DNA of 64,000 nt. Origin: Lachnospiraceae bacterium (GTDB taxonomy: Bacteria > Bacillota > Clostridia > Lachnospirales > Lachnospiraceae). The notes below the pieces were generated by a model. It had not been told where the DNA came from, searched no databases, and worked only from the letters and a program-made list of their open reading frames with translations. The DNA lies in assembly GCA_021770785.1 (NCBI GenBank), contig JAETQH010000015.1, positions 1 through 64,000 of the forward strand, in the 5' to 3' direction. Below, piece by piece: positions 52,986 through 62,296 of the stretch. Both the position numbers and the translations under genes were made by a program. Each line of letters opens with the position of its first letter. Position 1 is the stretch's first letter.

Positions 52986-52996
52986 AACTATTTCCT

Positions 52997-53090
52997 CTTT
53001 ACAATTTAAAACGATAGCCTACGCCCCACAATGGTAAAACCATTTGGCAATTTACTATAATTTAAATCGATAGCCTACGCCCCAAATGGT
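52997..53090. repeat. Duplicated 3' end of the response regulator gene
   Basis: TGGGGCGTAGGCTATCG followed by TTTAAA-type sequence appears both as the coding end of the response regulator (53055-53090) and again about 50 bp downstream (about 52998-53030). Between them CCATTTGG and CCAAATGG form an inverted repeat. Looks like a short local duplication of the gene end. Confidence 0.7.
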
Positions 53091-53744
53091 TTCGATATAC
53101 TGCGGTTTATTGGTGTTCATCTCCACCTTCTCACGGATTTTTTTGATATGCACTGTCACGGTGGCAATATCGCCGATGGATTCCATATCCCAGATTTCCC
53201 GGAACAGTTCTTCCTTGGTAAACACATGGTTCGGGTTCTCCGCAAGGAAAGTCAGCAAATCAAATTCCTTGGTGGTAAACTGTTTTTCTTCTCCGTTTAC
53301 CCAGACGCGCCTTGCGGTCTTGTCAATCTTAATCCCGCGGATTTCGATAATATCATTTTCCACCATGTTGCTGCCAATCAACCTTTCATAGCGGGCAAGA
53401 TGCGCCTTTACCCTCGCCACCAGTTCGCTAGGGGAAAAGGGCTTTGTAATATAGTCATCTGCACCTAAGCCTAAGCCGCGGATTTTATCAATATCATCTT
53501 TTTTGGCAGAAACCATCAGTATGGGTGTATTTTTTTCTTCCCTAATCTGGCGGCAGATTTCAAAGCCGTCGATACCCGGCAGCATCAAGTCCAGAATATA
53601 CATATCAAACTCTTCGGAGAGTGCACGTTTTAACCCCACCGTACCGTCGCTCTCTGTCTCCACCTCAAAGCCGCTGAGTTCTAAGTAATCCTTCTCTAAC
53701 TCTGCAATTGCCACCTCGTCCTCAATTATTAACACTTTACTCAT
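53055..53744 (-). CDS. OmpR-family response regulator
   Basis: A 229-residue response regulator from MSKVLIIEDE (AAGGAGG 6 bases upstream). Receiver domain with acidic pocket Glu8-Asp9, phospho-acceptor Asp52 (YILDLMLP), and the conserved lysine in VSAKK; then a winged-helix DNA-binding domain (KQFTTKEFDLLTFLAENPNHVFTKEELFREIWD...VTVHIKKIREKVE...YIETIWGVGYRFKL). It is the partner of the histidine kinase encoded upstream on the same strand (88 bp gap). Target genes unknown. Confidence 0.95.
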   Translation of the reverse strand: MSKVLIIEDEVAIAELEKDYLELSGFEVETESDGTVGLKRALSEEFDMYILDLMLPGIDGFEICRQIREEKNTPILMVSAKKDDIDKIRGLGLGADDYITKPFSPSELVARVKAHLARYERLIGSNMVENDIIEIRGIKIDKTARRVWVNGEEKQFTTKEFDLLTFLAENPNHVFTKEELFREIWDMESIGDIATVTVHIKKIREKVEMNTNKPQYIETIWGVGYRFKL

Positions 53745-53831
53745 TTTTTCCTCCTTCTTAACCATACCTTTCCTTCCGTCTGCAAATACAAACCGCAGCC
53801 TTTTTATTTAGAAAAAATTGTAGTCCTGTTT

Positions 53832-55316
53832 TTAACCCACTACCTCCTGGTATTTCCGGATGACAAAATACATCACTGTTCCAATCCCTTCTTTGCTGGT
53901 CGCCCAGATTTTTCCGCCATGGTCCTCAATAATCTTCTTTACAATAGAAAGACCAATTCCGCTGCCTCCAGTGGCTGAATTTCTCGAAGCGTCCGCCCGG
54001 TAAAAACGGTCAAAAATATAAGGCAAATCCCTTGCCGCAATTCCTCTGCCGTTATCCTCAATTTCTACCTGGATAAAATCGCCCACATCTTTAATACGGA
54101 TATTGAGAAATCCCTTCTGCTTGTCTAAATACTTGACAGAGTTTCCGACAATATTATTGATGACACGTTTCAGCTGCTCCGGGTCTGCAATAATTTGCAC
54201 ATCCTCGTCCACATAATTAAAGTAACCTAAACCGATATTTTTCGCCTCTAAGTCCAATCCTAATTCTTCCACGCAATCCATAAAATAATCGGTGACATTA
54301 ATTTTCGCAAAATTATAGGGAATACGGTTCGTGTCAATTTTAGAATAAAGGGTCAGCTCATTGATGAGGGTGTCCATCTCATTGGCTTTACTGTAAATGG
54401 TCCTGATATATTTATCCCTCTTTTCCGGCGTGTCGGCAACGCCGTCTATCAGCCCCTCCGCATAACCCTTCACTGCCGTAATCGGTGTTTTTAAATCGTG
54501 AGCGATGTTGCTGATTAAGGTTTTATTTTCCTTTTCCCCCTCTATCTTTTCTTCAATGTTATTTTTCAAATGCTGGCGCATTTCCTCAAAGCTGCGGCAA
54601 AGCTCCCCGATTTCATCATCATTTTCCACCTCAATGGTAAAATCCAGATTTCCTTCCTTGATGTTCTGGGCAGCCGCCTGCAATTTTTTAATGGGATTCA
54701 TCATGCTGGCATAAATCCATACCGTCAGCATACAGGCTGTCAGCACCAGTATCAACAGCACGGCAATGATAATGTCCACCGCCAGGCTTTTCAGCTCCGG
54801 CACCGTCTCCTCTAACACCGTCACAATAAAGGCGCTTCCTTCGCTTTTATCAGGAAAAGTAAAATCCACCTGCTTTAACAGCGCCTGTTCTTCCCCGTCA
54901 ATGTAGGTTCCGGAATAAGCGTTATCTGTGGTATCTCCATAGTCCGGAAGTCTGGTTAGGATAGCGCTTCCCGCATCTCTTCCAATATAAACAAAAGCAT
55001 TGTCCTTGCGAACCACCAGATAGGAGCTTTTTTCCTCCAACGCCGCATTTGTCTGCTCTAAATACTCGGTGTCCTCTAGCTGCTCCGGATGTTTTTTCGC
55101 CACCTCCTTCAGCTGCTCGAAGGAGTCTTTAGTAAAGCGGTGTAAAAGCTGTGTGGAATTGGAAAAATAATTGTAGTTGCTCTCTACAATCCCATAGGTC
55201 TGTTCAATTGCTTTTAACTGTATCTTCTGAAGGCTGAAAAGAACCAGAACGGACAGCAGGATTGGTACAAATATAATAATGCAAAAAGAAATAATAATCT
55301 TATTCTTAAACTTCAT
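53832..55316 (-). CDS. Membrane sensor histidine kinase
   Basis: A 494-residue kinase from MKFKNKIIIS. It has two membrane segments (about residues 7-28 and 181-203) enclosing an extracellular sensor domain of about 150 residues, then HAMP, HisKA with phospho-acceptor His273 (NIAHDLKTPITAVKGY), and HATPase with N box NNIVGNSVKYL, G1 DNGRGI and G2 GGSGIGLSIVK. The stimulus is unknown. The extracellular domain matches no named sensor that I recognise. An extended -10 box and a leader hairpin precede it. It forms a two-component system with the response regulator at 53055. Confidence 0.94.
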   Translation of the reverse strand: MKFKNKIIISFCIIIFVPILLSVLVLFSLQKIQLKAIEQTYGIVESNYNYFSNSTQLLHRFTKDSFEQLKEVAKKHPEQLEDTEYLEQTNAALEEKSSYLVVRKDNAFVYIGRDAGSAILTRLPDYGDTTDNAYSGTYIDGEEQALLKQVDFTFPDKSEGSAFIVTVLEETVPELKSLAVDIIIAVLLILVLTACMLTVWIYASMMNPIKKLQAAAQNIKEGNLDFTIEVENDDEIGELCRSFEEMRQHLKNNIEEKIEGEKENKTLISNIAHDLKTPITAVKGYAEGLIDGVADTPEKRDKYIRTIYSKANEMDTLINELTLYSKIDTNRIPYNFAKINVTDYFMDCVEELGLDLEAKNIGLGYFNYVDEDVQIIADPEQLKRVINNIVGNSVKYLDKQKGFLNIRIKDVGDFIQVEIEDNGRGIAARDLPYIFDRFYRADASRNSATGGSGIGLSIVKKIIEDHGGKIWATSKEGIGTVMYFVIRKYQEVVG

Positions 55317-55363
55317 TTCCTGTTCCTTTCCCAAACAAAGCCGGCCTGCTTTTTAACATAACA

Positions 55364-55434
55364 AAAGAGGCAAACCTGCATGTAAGCCAGCCTCTTTCCT
55401 GCATATCAGGTCTGTCCTAGAGACTATTATAGCA
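55364..55434 (-). promoter_or_regulatory. Kinase promoter and leader hairpin
   Basis: Extended -10 box TGCTATAAT (55426-55434, minus strand). Downstream the leader can form AAAGAGGC (55390-55397) paired with GCCTCTTT (55364-55371), followed by TGTTATG. This is a candidate attenuator in front of the histidine kinase. No -35 box was seen. Confidence 0.5.
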
Positions 55435-55578
55435 TGAAACAACGGAAATCCCATTTATTTTGTGTAAAATTATCTAAAATTTTTGTGAAGCGGCGGCAAT
55501 TTTTGTTTCTTGCAATGCTTATCCATTATGTTATAGTATAAATATACTCAAAAAACTTTTTAGGGAAGGAGTACAGTC

Positions 55579-56121
55579 ATGCCATTACCACAGGGAAAAA
55601 TTTATACAACCGATGATATCTACGCCCTGCCGGACGGAGAACGGGCGGAACTGGTGGACGGACAAATCTACTACATGGCACCGCCGAGCCGAAAACACCA
55701 GCGCATTTCCGGGGAACTATTTACCATTATCAACAACTACATCAAATCAAAAGCTGGCTCCTGCGAGCCGTACATTGCTCCATTTGCTGTATTTTTAAAC
55801 GGAGACGATAAAAACTATGTCGAACCGGATATAAGCGTTATCTGTGACAAAGCAAAACTTACAGACAAGGGCTGTCTGGGTGCACCAGACTGGATTATAG
55901 AAGTAGTGTCTCCCGGCAGCCGCCGGATGGACTACAGCATAAAGCTATTCAAATACCGCTCTGCCGGCGTCCGGGAATACTGGATTGTAGACCCGGAAAA
56001 GAACCGCATCACCGTGTACAATCTGGAGCATGAGGATATGAATGAGTACACTTTTACCGATACCGTGAAAGCCGGCATATACCCGGATTTATCCATTAGC
56101 TTCGACCATCTGAACTTCTAA
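55579..56121 (+). CDS. Uma2/DUF820-family PD-(D/E)XK nuclease-like protein
   Basis: A 180-residue Uma2-family protein. Family features are the opening YTTDDIYALPDGERAELVDGQIYYMAPPS, the catalytic-type YVEPDISVICD, APDWIIEVVSPGSRRMDYSIKLFKYRSAGVREYWIVDPE. The EVVSP...K and D/E-X-K-like residues are kept, so the nuclease fold is probably intact. Biological role of the family is not established; members are very abundant in cyanobacteria and scattered in Firmicutes. GGAAGGAG precedes the ATG. It is a single gene flanked by a terminator. Its GC-poor promoter gap is shared with the divergent kinase gene. Confidence 0.85.
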   Translation: MPLPQGKIYTTDDIYALPDGERAELVDGQIYYMAPPSRKHQRISGELFTIINNYIKSKAGSCEPYIAPFAVFLNGDDKNYVEPDISVICDKAKLTDKGCLGAPDWIIEVVSPGSRRMDYSIKLFKYRSAGVREYWIVDPEKNRITVYNLEHEDMNEYTFTDTVKAGIYPDLSISFDHLNF

Positions 56122-56129
56122 GTTCTTCT

Positions 56130-56180
56130 CCCCAGAGGTTGTCAGGTTCTTCGCCCCGGAGGTTCTCTGGGGCATTTCTT
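56130..56180 (+). terminator. Terminator after the Uma2 gene
   Basis: CCCCAGAG (56130-56137) pairs with CTCTGGGG (56165-56172), followed by CATTTCTTC. Eight bp of stem, 9 bases after the stop codon. Confidence 0.6.
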
Positions 56181-56211
56181 CGCCTTAAGTCCCAACTCTC
56201 TTCAAGATATC

Positions 56212-56268
56212 CGCAAGAAAACGCAGCCGCTTACAGTGCCCTCTTTCCCGGCGCTGCAGCGGCTGTAT
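56212..56268 (-). terminator. Terminator after metK
   Basis: On the minus strand CAGCCGCT and AGCGGCTG form a stem around a long GC-rich loop, followed by CGTTTTCTTG. Lies just after the metK stop. Confidence 0.6.
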
Positions 56269-56280
56269 ATCATCTACTGC

Positions 56281-57462
56281 TTATAAGTACTTTTTCAAAA
56301 TCTCCACCTTATCGGTAGCCTCCCACGGGAGGTTTAAATCGGTGCGTCCGAAGTGTCCGTAAGCTGCGGTTTCACGGTAAATCGGGCGTCTCAAATCTAA
56401 CATTTTGATAATGCCTGCCGGACGCAGGTCAAAGTTTTCACGGATGATATCCACTAACTTCTCAGAAGAAATCTTTCCCGTACCAAAGGTGTCCACCGTA
56501 ATGGAAGTCGGCTGTGCCACGCCGATGGCATAGGATAACTGGATTTCACATTTCTCTGCCAGACCTGCCGCAACAATGTTTTTTGCCACATAGCGTGCTG
56601 CGTAAGTCGCGGAACGGTCCACCTTGGTACAGTCTTTTCCTGAGAAAGCTCCGCCGCCGTGACGGGCATATCCGCCATAGGTATCTACGATAATTTTACG
56701 TCCGGTAAGACCTGCGTCTCCGTGAGGACCCCCGATAACAAAACGTCCGGTGGGGTTGATGAAAAATTTTGTCCCTGCATCCACCATCTCCTTAGGAAGG
56801 ACGGGGTCAAATACATATTTTTTGATATCTGCATGAATCTGCTCCTGGGTTACATCCTCGTCATGCTGTGTGGATAGTACCACTGCCTCAAGGCGCACCG
56901 GCTTATCGTTTTCGTCATATTCCACAGAAACCTGTGTTTTTCCGTCCGGTCTTAAATAGCTTAAGGTACCGTCCTTTCTCACCCTGGCAAGCTGTAACGC
57001 CAGCTTGTGCGCCAGAGAAATCGGATATGGCATAAGCTCCGGCGTCTCATTGGTAGCATAGCCGAACATCATTCCCTGATCACCTGCTCCGGTGTCAAGG
57101 TCATCCGTTAAGGCACCCTCTTTTGCCTCTAATGCTTTATCAACGCCCATGGCGATATCCGGAGACTGTTTATCTAACGCCACCATAACAGCGCAGGTAT
57201 TCCCGTCAAAGCCTGTTTTTGCGTCATCATAACCGATTTCGTTTACGGTCTTGCGGACGATTGCCGGTACATCTAACTGTGCCTTTGTGGTAATCTCTCC
57301 GGTCACTAAGATAAATCCGGTACAGCTTGCTGTCTCGCAGGCTACACGGCTCATAGGGTCCTCCTCCAGACAGGCATCTAAAATCGCGTCGGAAATAGCA
57401 TCGCAGACTTTGTCCGGATGGCCTTCTGTTACAGATTCCGAGGTAAATAATCTTTTTTCCAT
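56281..57462 (-). CDS. metK: S-adenosylmethionine synthetase
   Basis: A 393-residue enzyme making S-adenosylmethionine from ATP and methionine. Signatures: [33 protein letters not shown], and [19 protein letters not shown]. The start is the ATG with AAAGGAG 7 bases upstream; a longer reading to 57573 is rejected because it would cross the SAM-riboswitch expression platform. The riboswitch at 57597-57757 shuts off transcription when SAM is plentiful, giving feedback control. The gene is followed by its own terminator. Confidence 0.97.
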   Translation of the reverse strand: MEKRLFTSESVTEGHPDKVCDAISDAILDACLEEDPMSRVACETASCTGFILVTGEITTKAQLDVPAIVRKTVNEIGYDDAKTGFDGNTCAVMVALDKQSPDIAMGVDKALEAKEGALTDDLDTGAGDQGMMFGYATNETPELMPYPISLAHKLALQLARVRKDGTLSYLRPDGKTQVSVEYDENDKPVRLEAVVLSTQHDEDVTQEQIHADIKKYVFDPVLPKEMVDAGTKFFINPTGRFVIGGPHGDAGLTGRKIIVDTYGGYARHGGGAFSGKDCTKVDRSATYAARYVAKNIVAAGLAEKCEIQLSYAIGVAQPTSITVDTFGTGKISSEKLVDIIRENFDLRPAGIIKMLDLRRPIYRETAAYGHFGRTDLNLPWEATDKVEILKKYL

Positions 57463-57543
57463 GTTTTTACTCCTTTGCATTTGTAAATTGGCCTTTCCCC
57501 TTATTACCAAAAAAATCGAGCAGGACAGCGTTTCCCCGCTCAC

Positions 57544-57595
57544 CGTGCAGTCCGTGCGCCGTTTCTGCGGCATATTACCGCGGCACGGGTCTGCA
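57544..57595 (-). promoter_or_regulatory. Extra hairpin between SAM terminator and metK
   Basis: GTGCAGTCCGTGC (57544-57556) pairs with the GCACGGGTCTGCAC end (about 57582-57595), with two mismatches, immediately after the riboswitch terminator. It does not include the metK ribosome site. It may stabilise the mRNA or act as an additional control layer. Confidence 0.4.
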
Positions 57596-57596
57596 C

Positions 57597-57757
57597 AAAA
57601 AAATCCACTTGCGAAAACAAGTGGAAATGACAGTTCTAAACTATAATCAAATCCTCTTATTGTTCGAACTTTTCTCTTTGCTCGCTCAGGCTGGCACCTT
57701 CCCTAAGGGGTTGCCGTGACTTCACAGATCCTTTGTATCTCCATCACTCTGAATAAG
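57597..57757 (-). ncRNA. SAM-I (S-box) riboswitch with terminator
   Basis: On the minus strand the aptamer runs 57757 to 57654: P1 CTTATTCAGAG...AATAAGAG, the conserved CACGGCAACCCC and AAGGTGCCA, and the CTGAGCGAGCAAAGAG end. The expression platform follows: hairpin CCACTTG TTTTC GCAAGTGG with seven T (57597-57624). Controls metK; ligand binding should favour the terminator. Assigned by eye from the S-box core. Confidence 0.95.
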
Positions 57758-57799
57758 AAAATTTAGCCAACTTATGAAATTTTTTATGGTACAGGTTAT

Positions 57800-57828
57800 A
57801 AGATACACTCTTTTCTTCTGTCTGTCAA
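57800..57828 (-). promoter_or_regulatory. metK promoter
   Basis: On the minus strand TTGACA (57823-57828), 17-base spacer, TATCTT (57800-57805), about 40 bases upstream of the SAM riboswitch. Confidence 0.75.
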
Positions 57829-57920
57829 GGTCTTTTCTTCTCTTTATTCTTGACTTTCTAGTACCAAGAAACTATACTGATGTTATAAATGCTTACTAAC
57901 TACGCAGAATGGGGTTTTTT

Positions 57921-59003
57921 ATGAAAAAAGTAAATCTTAATTATCTTAAGGCCGGCATGGTAACTGCCGACGCAATTAAAGCTAAAAATGGACAGACGAT
58001 TATGGAAAAGGGAGTTACGTTAGACCGCCAGTCCATCCTACGTCTTTCTTTTTATAATATCACTGACGTATACGTGGAAGGCGAACCGGAAAAAGAAACG
58101 GACGCCGGACAAAAACATAACTTTACTCCCAGTTACTCCCAGAAGGTCAAATCTTCCCAACAGTTTCAGACATTTCAGTTTGACCACTCAGTTGCATTAA
58201 ATTTCATTAAGAATAATTTTGAAAACTATGTCTTCCATAACCAGCCGTTAGACATCTACGGCTTATTAAAACAAACCACTGTGCTGTTTGATTCCTGTAA
58301 GACATCATTAGATTTATTCGACATGTTAAACAATATGCGTTCCTACGATGACACCACCTATGCCCATTCCCTGAATGTAGCTTTAATCTGCCGCCGTCTC
58401 GGGAAATGGCTCAAGGTGGATGCGGCATCTTTAGATACCCTGACACTGTGCGGTTTGCTTCATGACATCGGCAAATTGCGGATACCGGAGGAGATTTTGA
58501 ATAAACCAGGCTCCTATACCGACGAAGAATTTGATTTAGTGAAAAAACATACCCAGTACGGTTACGACCTGTTAAGGGATCTACCCCTTGACCCCCATAT
58601 CAAGGCTTCCGCCCTGCTTCACCATGAGCGCTGCGACGGCTCCGGTTATCCGACAGGCGTTTCCGAGGATATTGATACCTACGCCTTAGTGGTTGCCATC
58701 GCCGATGTCTACGATGCCATGACGGCCGCCCGTCCGCACCGGCCGCCCCTCTGTCCCTTCCAGGTAATTTCCCTGTTTGAGAAAGACGGCTTACAGAAAT
58801 ATAATCCGAAATTTATTCTGACTTTTTTAAAGCATATTGCACAGACTTATCAGAATAACCGTATTATCTTAAGTGACGGCAGAAGCGCCACGATTGTGAT
58901 GTTAAACCAGAACAGCCTTTCCAAACCGATTATCCGGTTTGATGACGGAGAATGTCTTGACTTATATACCACAAGCGATTTACATATCCAGTCGGTATTA
59001 TAA
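57921..59003 (+). CDS. HD-GYP domain phosphodiesterase
   Basis: About 360 residues. An N-terminal region of about 50 residues (KVNLNYLKAGMVTADAI...) is typical of HD-GYP proteins of this length. The HD-GYP domain is canonical: LLHDIGK (HD at 181-182), LKKHT-like VKKHTQYGYDLL, ALLHHERCDGSGYP (HHE at 234-236, GYP complete), and IADVYDAMTA. It should hydrolyse c-di-GMP or a related cyclic dinucleotide in the cytoplasm. The start is set at the second ATG (MKKVNLN); the ATG at 57909 lacks a site. It is a single gene, transcribed away from metK, ending at a strong bidirectional terminator. Confidence 0.9.
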   Translation: MKKVNLNYLKAGMVTADAIKAKNGQTIMEKGVTLDRQSILRLSFYNITDVYVEGEPEKETDAGQKHNFTPSYSQKVKSSQQFQTFQFDHSVALNFIKNNFENYVFHNQPLDIYGLLKQTTVLFDSCKTSLDLFDMLNNMRSYDDTTYAHSLNVALICRRLGKWLKVDAASLDTLTLCGLLHDIGKLRIPEEILNKPGSYTDEEFDLVKKHTQYGYDLLRDLPLDPHIKASALLHHERCDGSGYPTGVSEDIDTYALVVAIADVYDAMTAARPHRPPLCPFQVISLFEKDGLQKYNPKFILTFLKHIAQTYQNNRIILSDGRSATIVMLNQNSLSKPIIRFDDGECLDLYTTSDLHIQSVL

Positions 59004-59045
59004 TTACAGCCGTTCTTTCTTGAAATCGAAAGTCCCGTAAAACTA

Positions 59046-59098
59046 AAAAAACCTGAGAATATCACGCTTATCATCTGCATATATTCTCAGGTTTTTTC
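59046..59098. terminator. Bidirectional terminator between HD-GYP gene and murA
   Basis: CCTGAGAATAT (59052-59062) pairs perfectly with ATATTCTCAGG (59081-59091); T6 follows on the plus strand and A6 precedes it, so it works in both directions. Confidence 0.9.
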
Positions 59099-59181
59099 AA
59101 TTCTGTTCTATGGAAAATTTCCCGGACAACATTTAACCATGCTATCCGTGAAACACTGCGCTGTATCTGTAAAACACTAAA

Positions 59182-60474
59182 TTAGGATACCTTCAGCGAA
59201 AACTTCTGGATATCTTTCTCCGTGCTCACCTTTTCAATCAATGCTCCCAGAGAAGCCAGTTTTTTCTCGAATTCTTCATAGCCACGCTCAATATAATAGA
59301 TATCATCCACCACAGTAATGCCCTCCCCGGAAAGCCCGGCAATGACTAAGGCCGCCCCCGCACGCAAATCCGGTGCATTGACCCTTGCTCCGGTGTAATT
59401 TTCAATACCGCTGATAATGGCAATATTGCTCTCCACCTTAATATTGGCTCCCATACGTGCCAACTCACCCACATATTTGAAACGGTTCTCAAAAATGCTC
59501 TCGGTCACCGTACTTGTTCCCTCGGAAATTCCAAGGACAACTGCCATCTGAGGCTGCATATCGGTGGGAAATCCCGGATACGGCAGCGTTGTCACCTGGG
59601 TATGGTGCATGGGCTTTGAGGACACCACACGGACAGCGTCATCAAATTCCTCCACCTCACAGCCGATTTCCAAAAGTTTGGCACTGATTGCCTCTAAATG
59701 CTTGGGAATGACATTTTTTACGGTTACGTCACCTTTCGTAGCCGCAGCAGCCAGCATAAAGGTTCCCGCCTCAATCTGGTCCGGAATCACGGAATACTCG
59801 GTCTTATGCAGCCGCTCCACGCCCACAATACGAATCACATCAGTTCCTGCGCCACGGATATTAGCACCCATGCTGTTTAAAAAGTTTGCGGTATCTACCA
59901 CATGGGGCTCCTTTGCCGCATTTTCAATAATAGTTTTCCCCTCCGCTAAGGCTGCCGCCATCATGATGTTGATGGTCGCTCCGACAGATACCTTATCCAG
60001 ATAAATATGGGTTCCCTTTAAACGCTCTGCCGTTGCCACCACCATGCCGTGACGGATATCCACCGTAGCACCCAAAGCCCGGAAGCCCTTCAAATGCAAA
60101 TCAAAGGGACGGCTTCCGATATCGCACCCGCCGGGAAGCGCTACCTCCGCATGTTTATATTTTCCAAGCAATGCCCCCAGCAGATAGTAGGATGCACGAA
60201 TCTTGCGGATATATTCGTTATCCACCACAAAATTCTGAATAAAAGAGCCATTCATTTTCACGGTATGGGAATCCACCCGGTCTACCTTTGCCCCTATGCT
60301 CTGTATTGCATTTAACAACACATTGATGTCCCTGACATTGGGAATATTTTCTATTGTAACGGTTTCATCGGTCATGACTGCCGCAGAGATAATTGCCAAT
60401 GCTGCATTTTTTGCACCGCCGATTTCCACTTCACCCACTAAAGGATTACCACCCTTAATCACATACTGTTCCAT
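59182..60474 (-). CDS. murA: UDP-N-acetylglucosamine 1-carboxyvinyltransferase MurA
   Basis: A 430-residue enzyme of the first committed step of peptidoglycan synthesis (PEP transfer to UDP-GlcNAc). The active-site cysteine Cys117 is in ALPGGCDIGSRP, so fosfomycin sensitivity is expected from sequence. The N-terminal IGGAKNAALAIISA and C-terminal GYEEFEKKLASLGA are typical. Length is normal. It is separated from the M23 gene upstream on the same strand by about 115 bp of AT-rich sequence and ends at a bidirectional terminator. Confidence 0.97.
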   Translation of the reverse strand: MEQYVIKGGNPLVGEVEIGGAKNAALAIISAAVMTDETVTIENIPNVRDINVLLNAIQSIGAKVDRVDSHTVKMNGSFIQNFVVDNEYIRKIRASYYLLGALLGKYKHAEVALPGGCDIGSRPFDLHLKGFRALGATVDIRHGMVVATAERLKGTHIYLDKVSVGATINIMMAAALAEGKTIIENAAKEPHVVDTANFLNSMGANIRGAGTDVIRIVGVERLHKTEYSVIPDQIEAGTFMLAAAATKGDVTVKNVIPKHLEAISAKLLEIGCEVEEFDDAVRVVSSKPMHHTQVTTLPYPGFPTDMQPQMAVVLGISEGTSTVTESIFENRFKYVGELARMGANIKVESNIAIISGIENYTGARVNAPDLRAGAALVIAGLSGEGITVVDDIYYIERGYEEFEKKLASLGALIEKVSTEKDIQKFSLKVS

Positions 60475-60589
60475 ATCACACCTCTATGAACACTTTCATA
60501 CAAATACATAATTATAGTAACTATTATGCGCATCTGTCAAGCAATTATATCACATATTGCAATTCTTTGTAAATAAACATATCTTTCCA

Positions 60590-62296
60590 TTAATTACTGA
60601 TGTATTTCAATGGATTTACCGCTGCACCATTGATGTAAATTTCAAAATGCACGTGAGGCCCCGTAGAACGCCCGGTATTTCCGCTTAGGGCAATGGGCTC
60701 TCCCTGCTCCACCTTCTGCCCTACCTTTACTAACAGTTTACTGTTATGGGCGTATCTGGTCATTCTGCCATCCGGATGGCTGATAACCACATTGTTGCCG
60801 TAACCTCCATTGTAGGATGCCTGAATTACTGTTCCGCCACAGGAAGCAAATACGGTGGTTCCCGTCGGACATGCCCAGTCAACTCCTTTGTGCATACGTC
60901 CCCATCTGCGGCCAAAGCCGGAGGTGAACCTGCCTCCGCTGATGGGTTTAATGTAGGTGGGCGGTATGATGGTTCCCCGCTCAATCACTGCCGCCTCCGA
61001 CGGTGTCATCACTCTCTGCTGTACCATCTCACGGCTGATTTCCATACCGTTTTCGTACACCACCACATCATTTCTCTCCCGGTGTCCTGTCCGCCCCTCT
61101 TCTAAAACCACTTCCTTCGTGGTATACCAGGAATCATTTTCAATAATGACCGGCTCTTCCGTATAATCCTCTTCGTAAACTTCTCCCATGGTGATTCGTA
61201 TTTTCAAATCCGGCTCCGGTACGGCAATCACCAGCTCCTGCCCGTCCCTGATGATGGCATCTGCGTCCTCCATCCCATTTAACGCCATAATGGACGCCAC
61301 TGTCGTATTGTTGTCTAAAGCGATAACGGAAAGACAGTCACCACTCTCCACTACATATATTTTATTCGATTCTTTTTCTTTTGTTACTTCAACAACTTCT
61401 TCGTCAATGTTATCAATTTCCTCCGCAGAAACATAGTTCTCATAAATCTCCACCTGCTCCACAAATTCCATGTCAAGGACTCCGGTCTGGTAAGAAGCTT
61501 CTGTTTCCTCCCCCGGCTCCTCTGCCATAGCTGCCGCTAACTGCATACCTGTCACAGCGGTAACTCCGGCGCTAAGTTTTCCCGCCTGCTGTCCGTCTGC
61601 GGCAGACACGTTTTTTCCTGCTGCGGCAGTTGCACCGGCAAATCTCTTTTCTCCCTCTGCGGCAATTTCCTCAGACACCTCTTCTTCCCCTGTGGCAGAA
61701 ACTCCCCGTGACATGCTTTTGTCCTCTGCAGAAGCCGCCGCAGACATCTCTCCCGCCGCAGTAGAAGTCCCCACAAGCTGTGCCTGCATCACACCGCTGA
61801 TATGGGAAACGTCTGCCCCAAGCTCTGTAGTGTAAGCCTCTCCGCCCTCCGCCTTATTCTTCACCTTATTCAGGAACGTGCTCACTTCTTCCAAAGAGCG
61901 GAAGTTTCCCCGGTAATCATCAATGGCTACCGTATAAACCCGCTCGCCGGAGGATATCACCTTGCTCTTTAGGGACTGTTTTACTGCCTCCTTTAACTCC
62001 GTCTCCCGCAGCAGTCCCACAAAAAGCTTTCTTTCAGTATCTGCATTCCAGTCGAAATCCATACATAATTTTTCATCTGTTTCTGACGCTAACTCCCGCC
62101 TGGCGGCGCAGATTGTCCCTTTTACATCTACCTTCCCTGAAGTGTATCCCACAAGCTGTCCGTCTATGCGTACACTCTGATACGGCTGTCCAAGGCTGAC
62201 TTCCTGTGAAACGGAAGCCGCCGCCAATACCAACAGCAAAATTCCTGCCGACGCAGCACCTGCTGCCGCCTTTCCCGAAAATGTTATCTTCTGCAT
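60590..62296 (-). CDS. M23 peptidoglycan endopeptidase with LysM and G5 domains
   Basis: A 568-residue surface or secreted protein with an N-terminal membrane anchor (about 10-30). The middle region has a low-complexity Ala/Glu/Gly stretch (about 165-270), then a LysM domain (313-358, YVVESGDCLSVIALDNNTTV), a G5-like domain (about 385-444) and a LytM/M23 peptidase at the C-terminus. Zinc ligands are His469, Asp473 (HKGVDW) and His550 (PHVHFE). It likely cleaves peptide cross-links during growth or division. It overlaps aroK by one base (TAATG), so both are coupled. Confidence 0.92.
   Translation of the reverse strand: MQKITFSGKAAAGAASAGILLLVLAAASVSQEVSLGQPYQSVRIDGQLVGYTSGKVDVKGTICAARRELASETDEKLCMDFDWNADTERKLFVGLLRETELKEAVKQSLKSKVISSGERVYTVAIDDYRGNFRSLEEVSTFLNKVKNKAEGGEAYTTELGADVSHISGVMQAQLVGTSTAAGEMSAAASAEDKSMSRGVSATGEEEVSEEIAAEGEKRFAGATAAAGKNVSAADGQQAGKLSAGVTAVTGMQLAAAMAEEPGEETEASYQTGVLDMEFVEQVEIYENYVSAEEIDNIDEEVVEVTKEKESNKIYVVESGDCLSVIALDNNTTVASIMALNGMEDADAIIRDGQELVIAVPEPDLKIRITMGEVYEEDYTEEPVIIENDSWYTTKEVVLEEGRTGHRERNDVVVYENGMEISREMVQQRVMTPSEAAVIERGTIIPPTYIKPISGGRFTSGFGRRWGRMHKGVDWACPTGTTVFASCGGTVIQASYNGGYGNNVVISHPDGRMTRYAHNSKLLVKVGQKVEQGEPIALSGNTGRSTGPHVHFEIYINGAAVNPLKYISN

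Noticed and set aside
57565-57590. Similarity to the 16S rRNA GCCGCGGTAAT segment in the metK leader
   Set aside because: Only about 12 bases match, flanks do not, so it is chance rather than an rRNA fragment.
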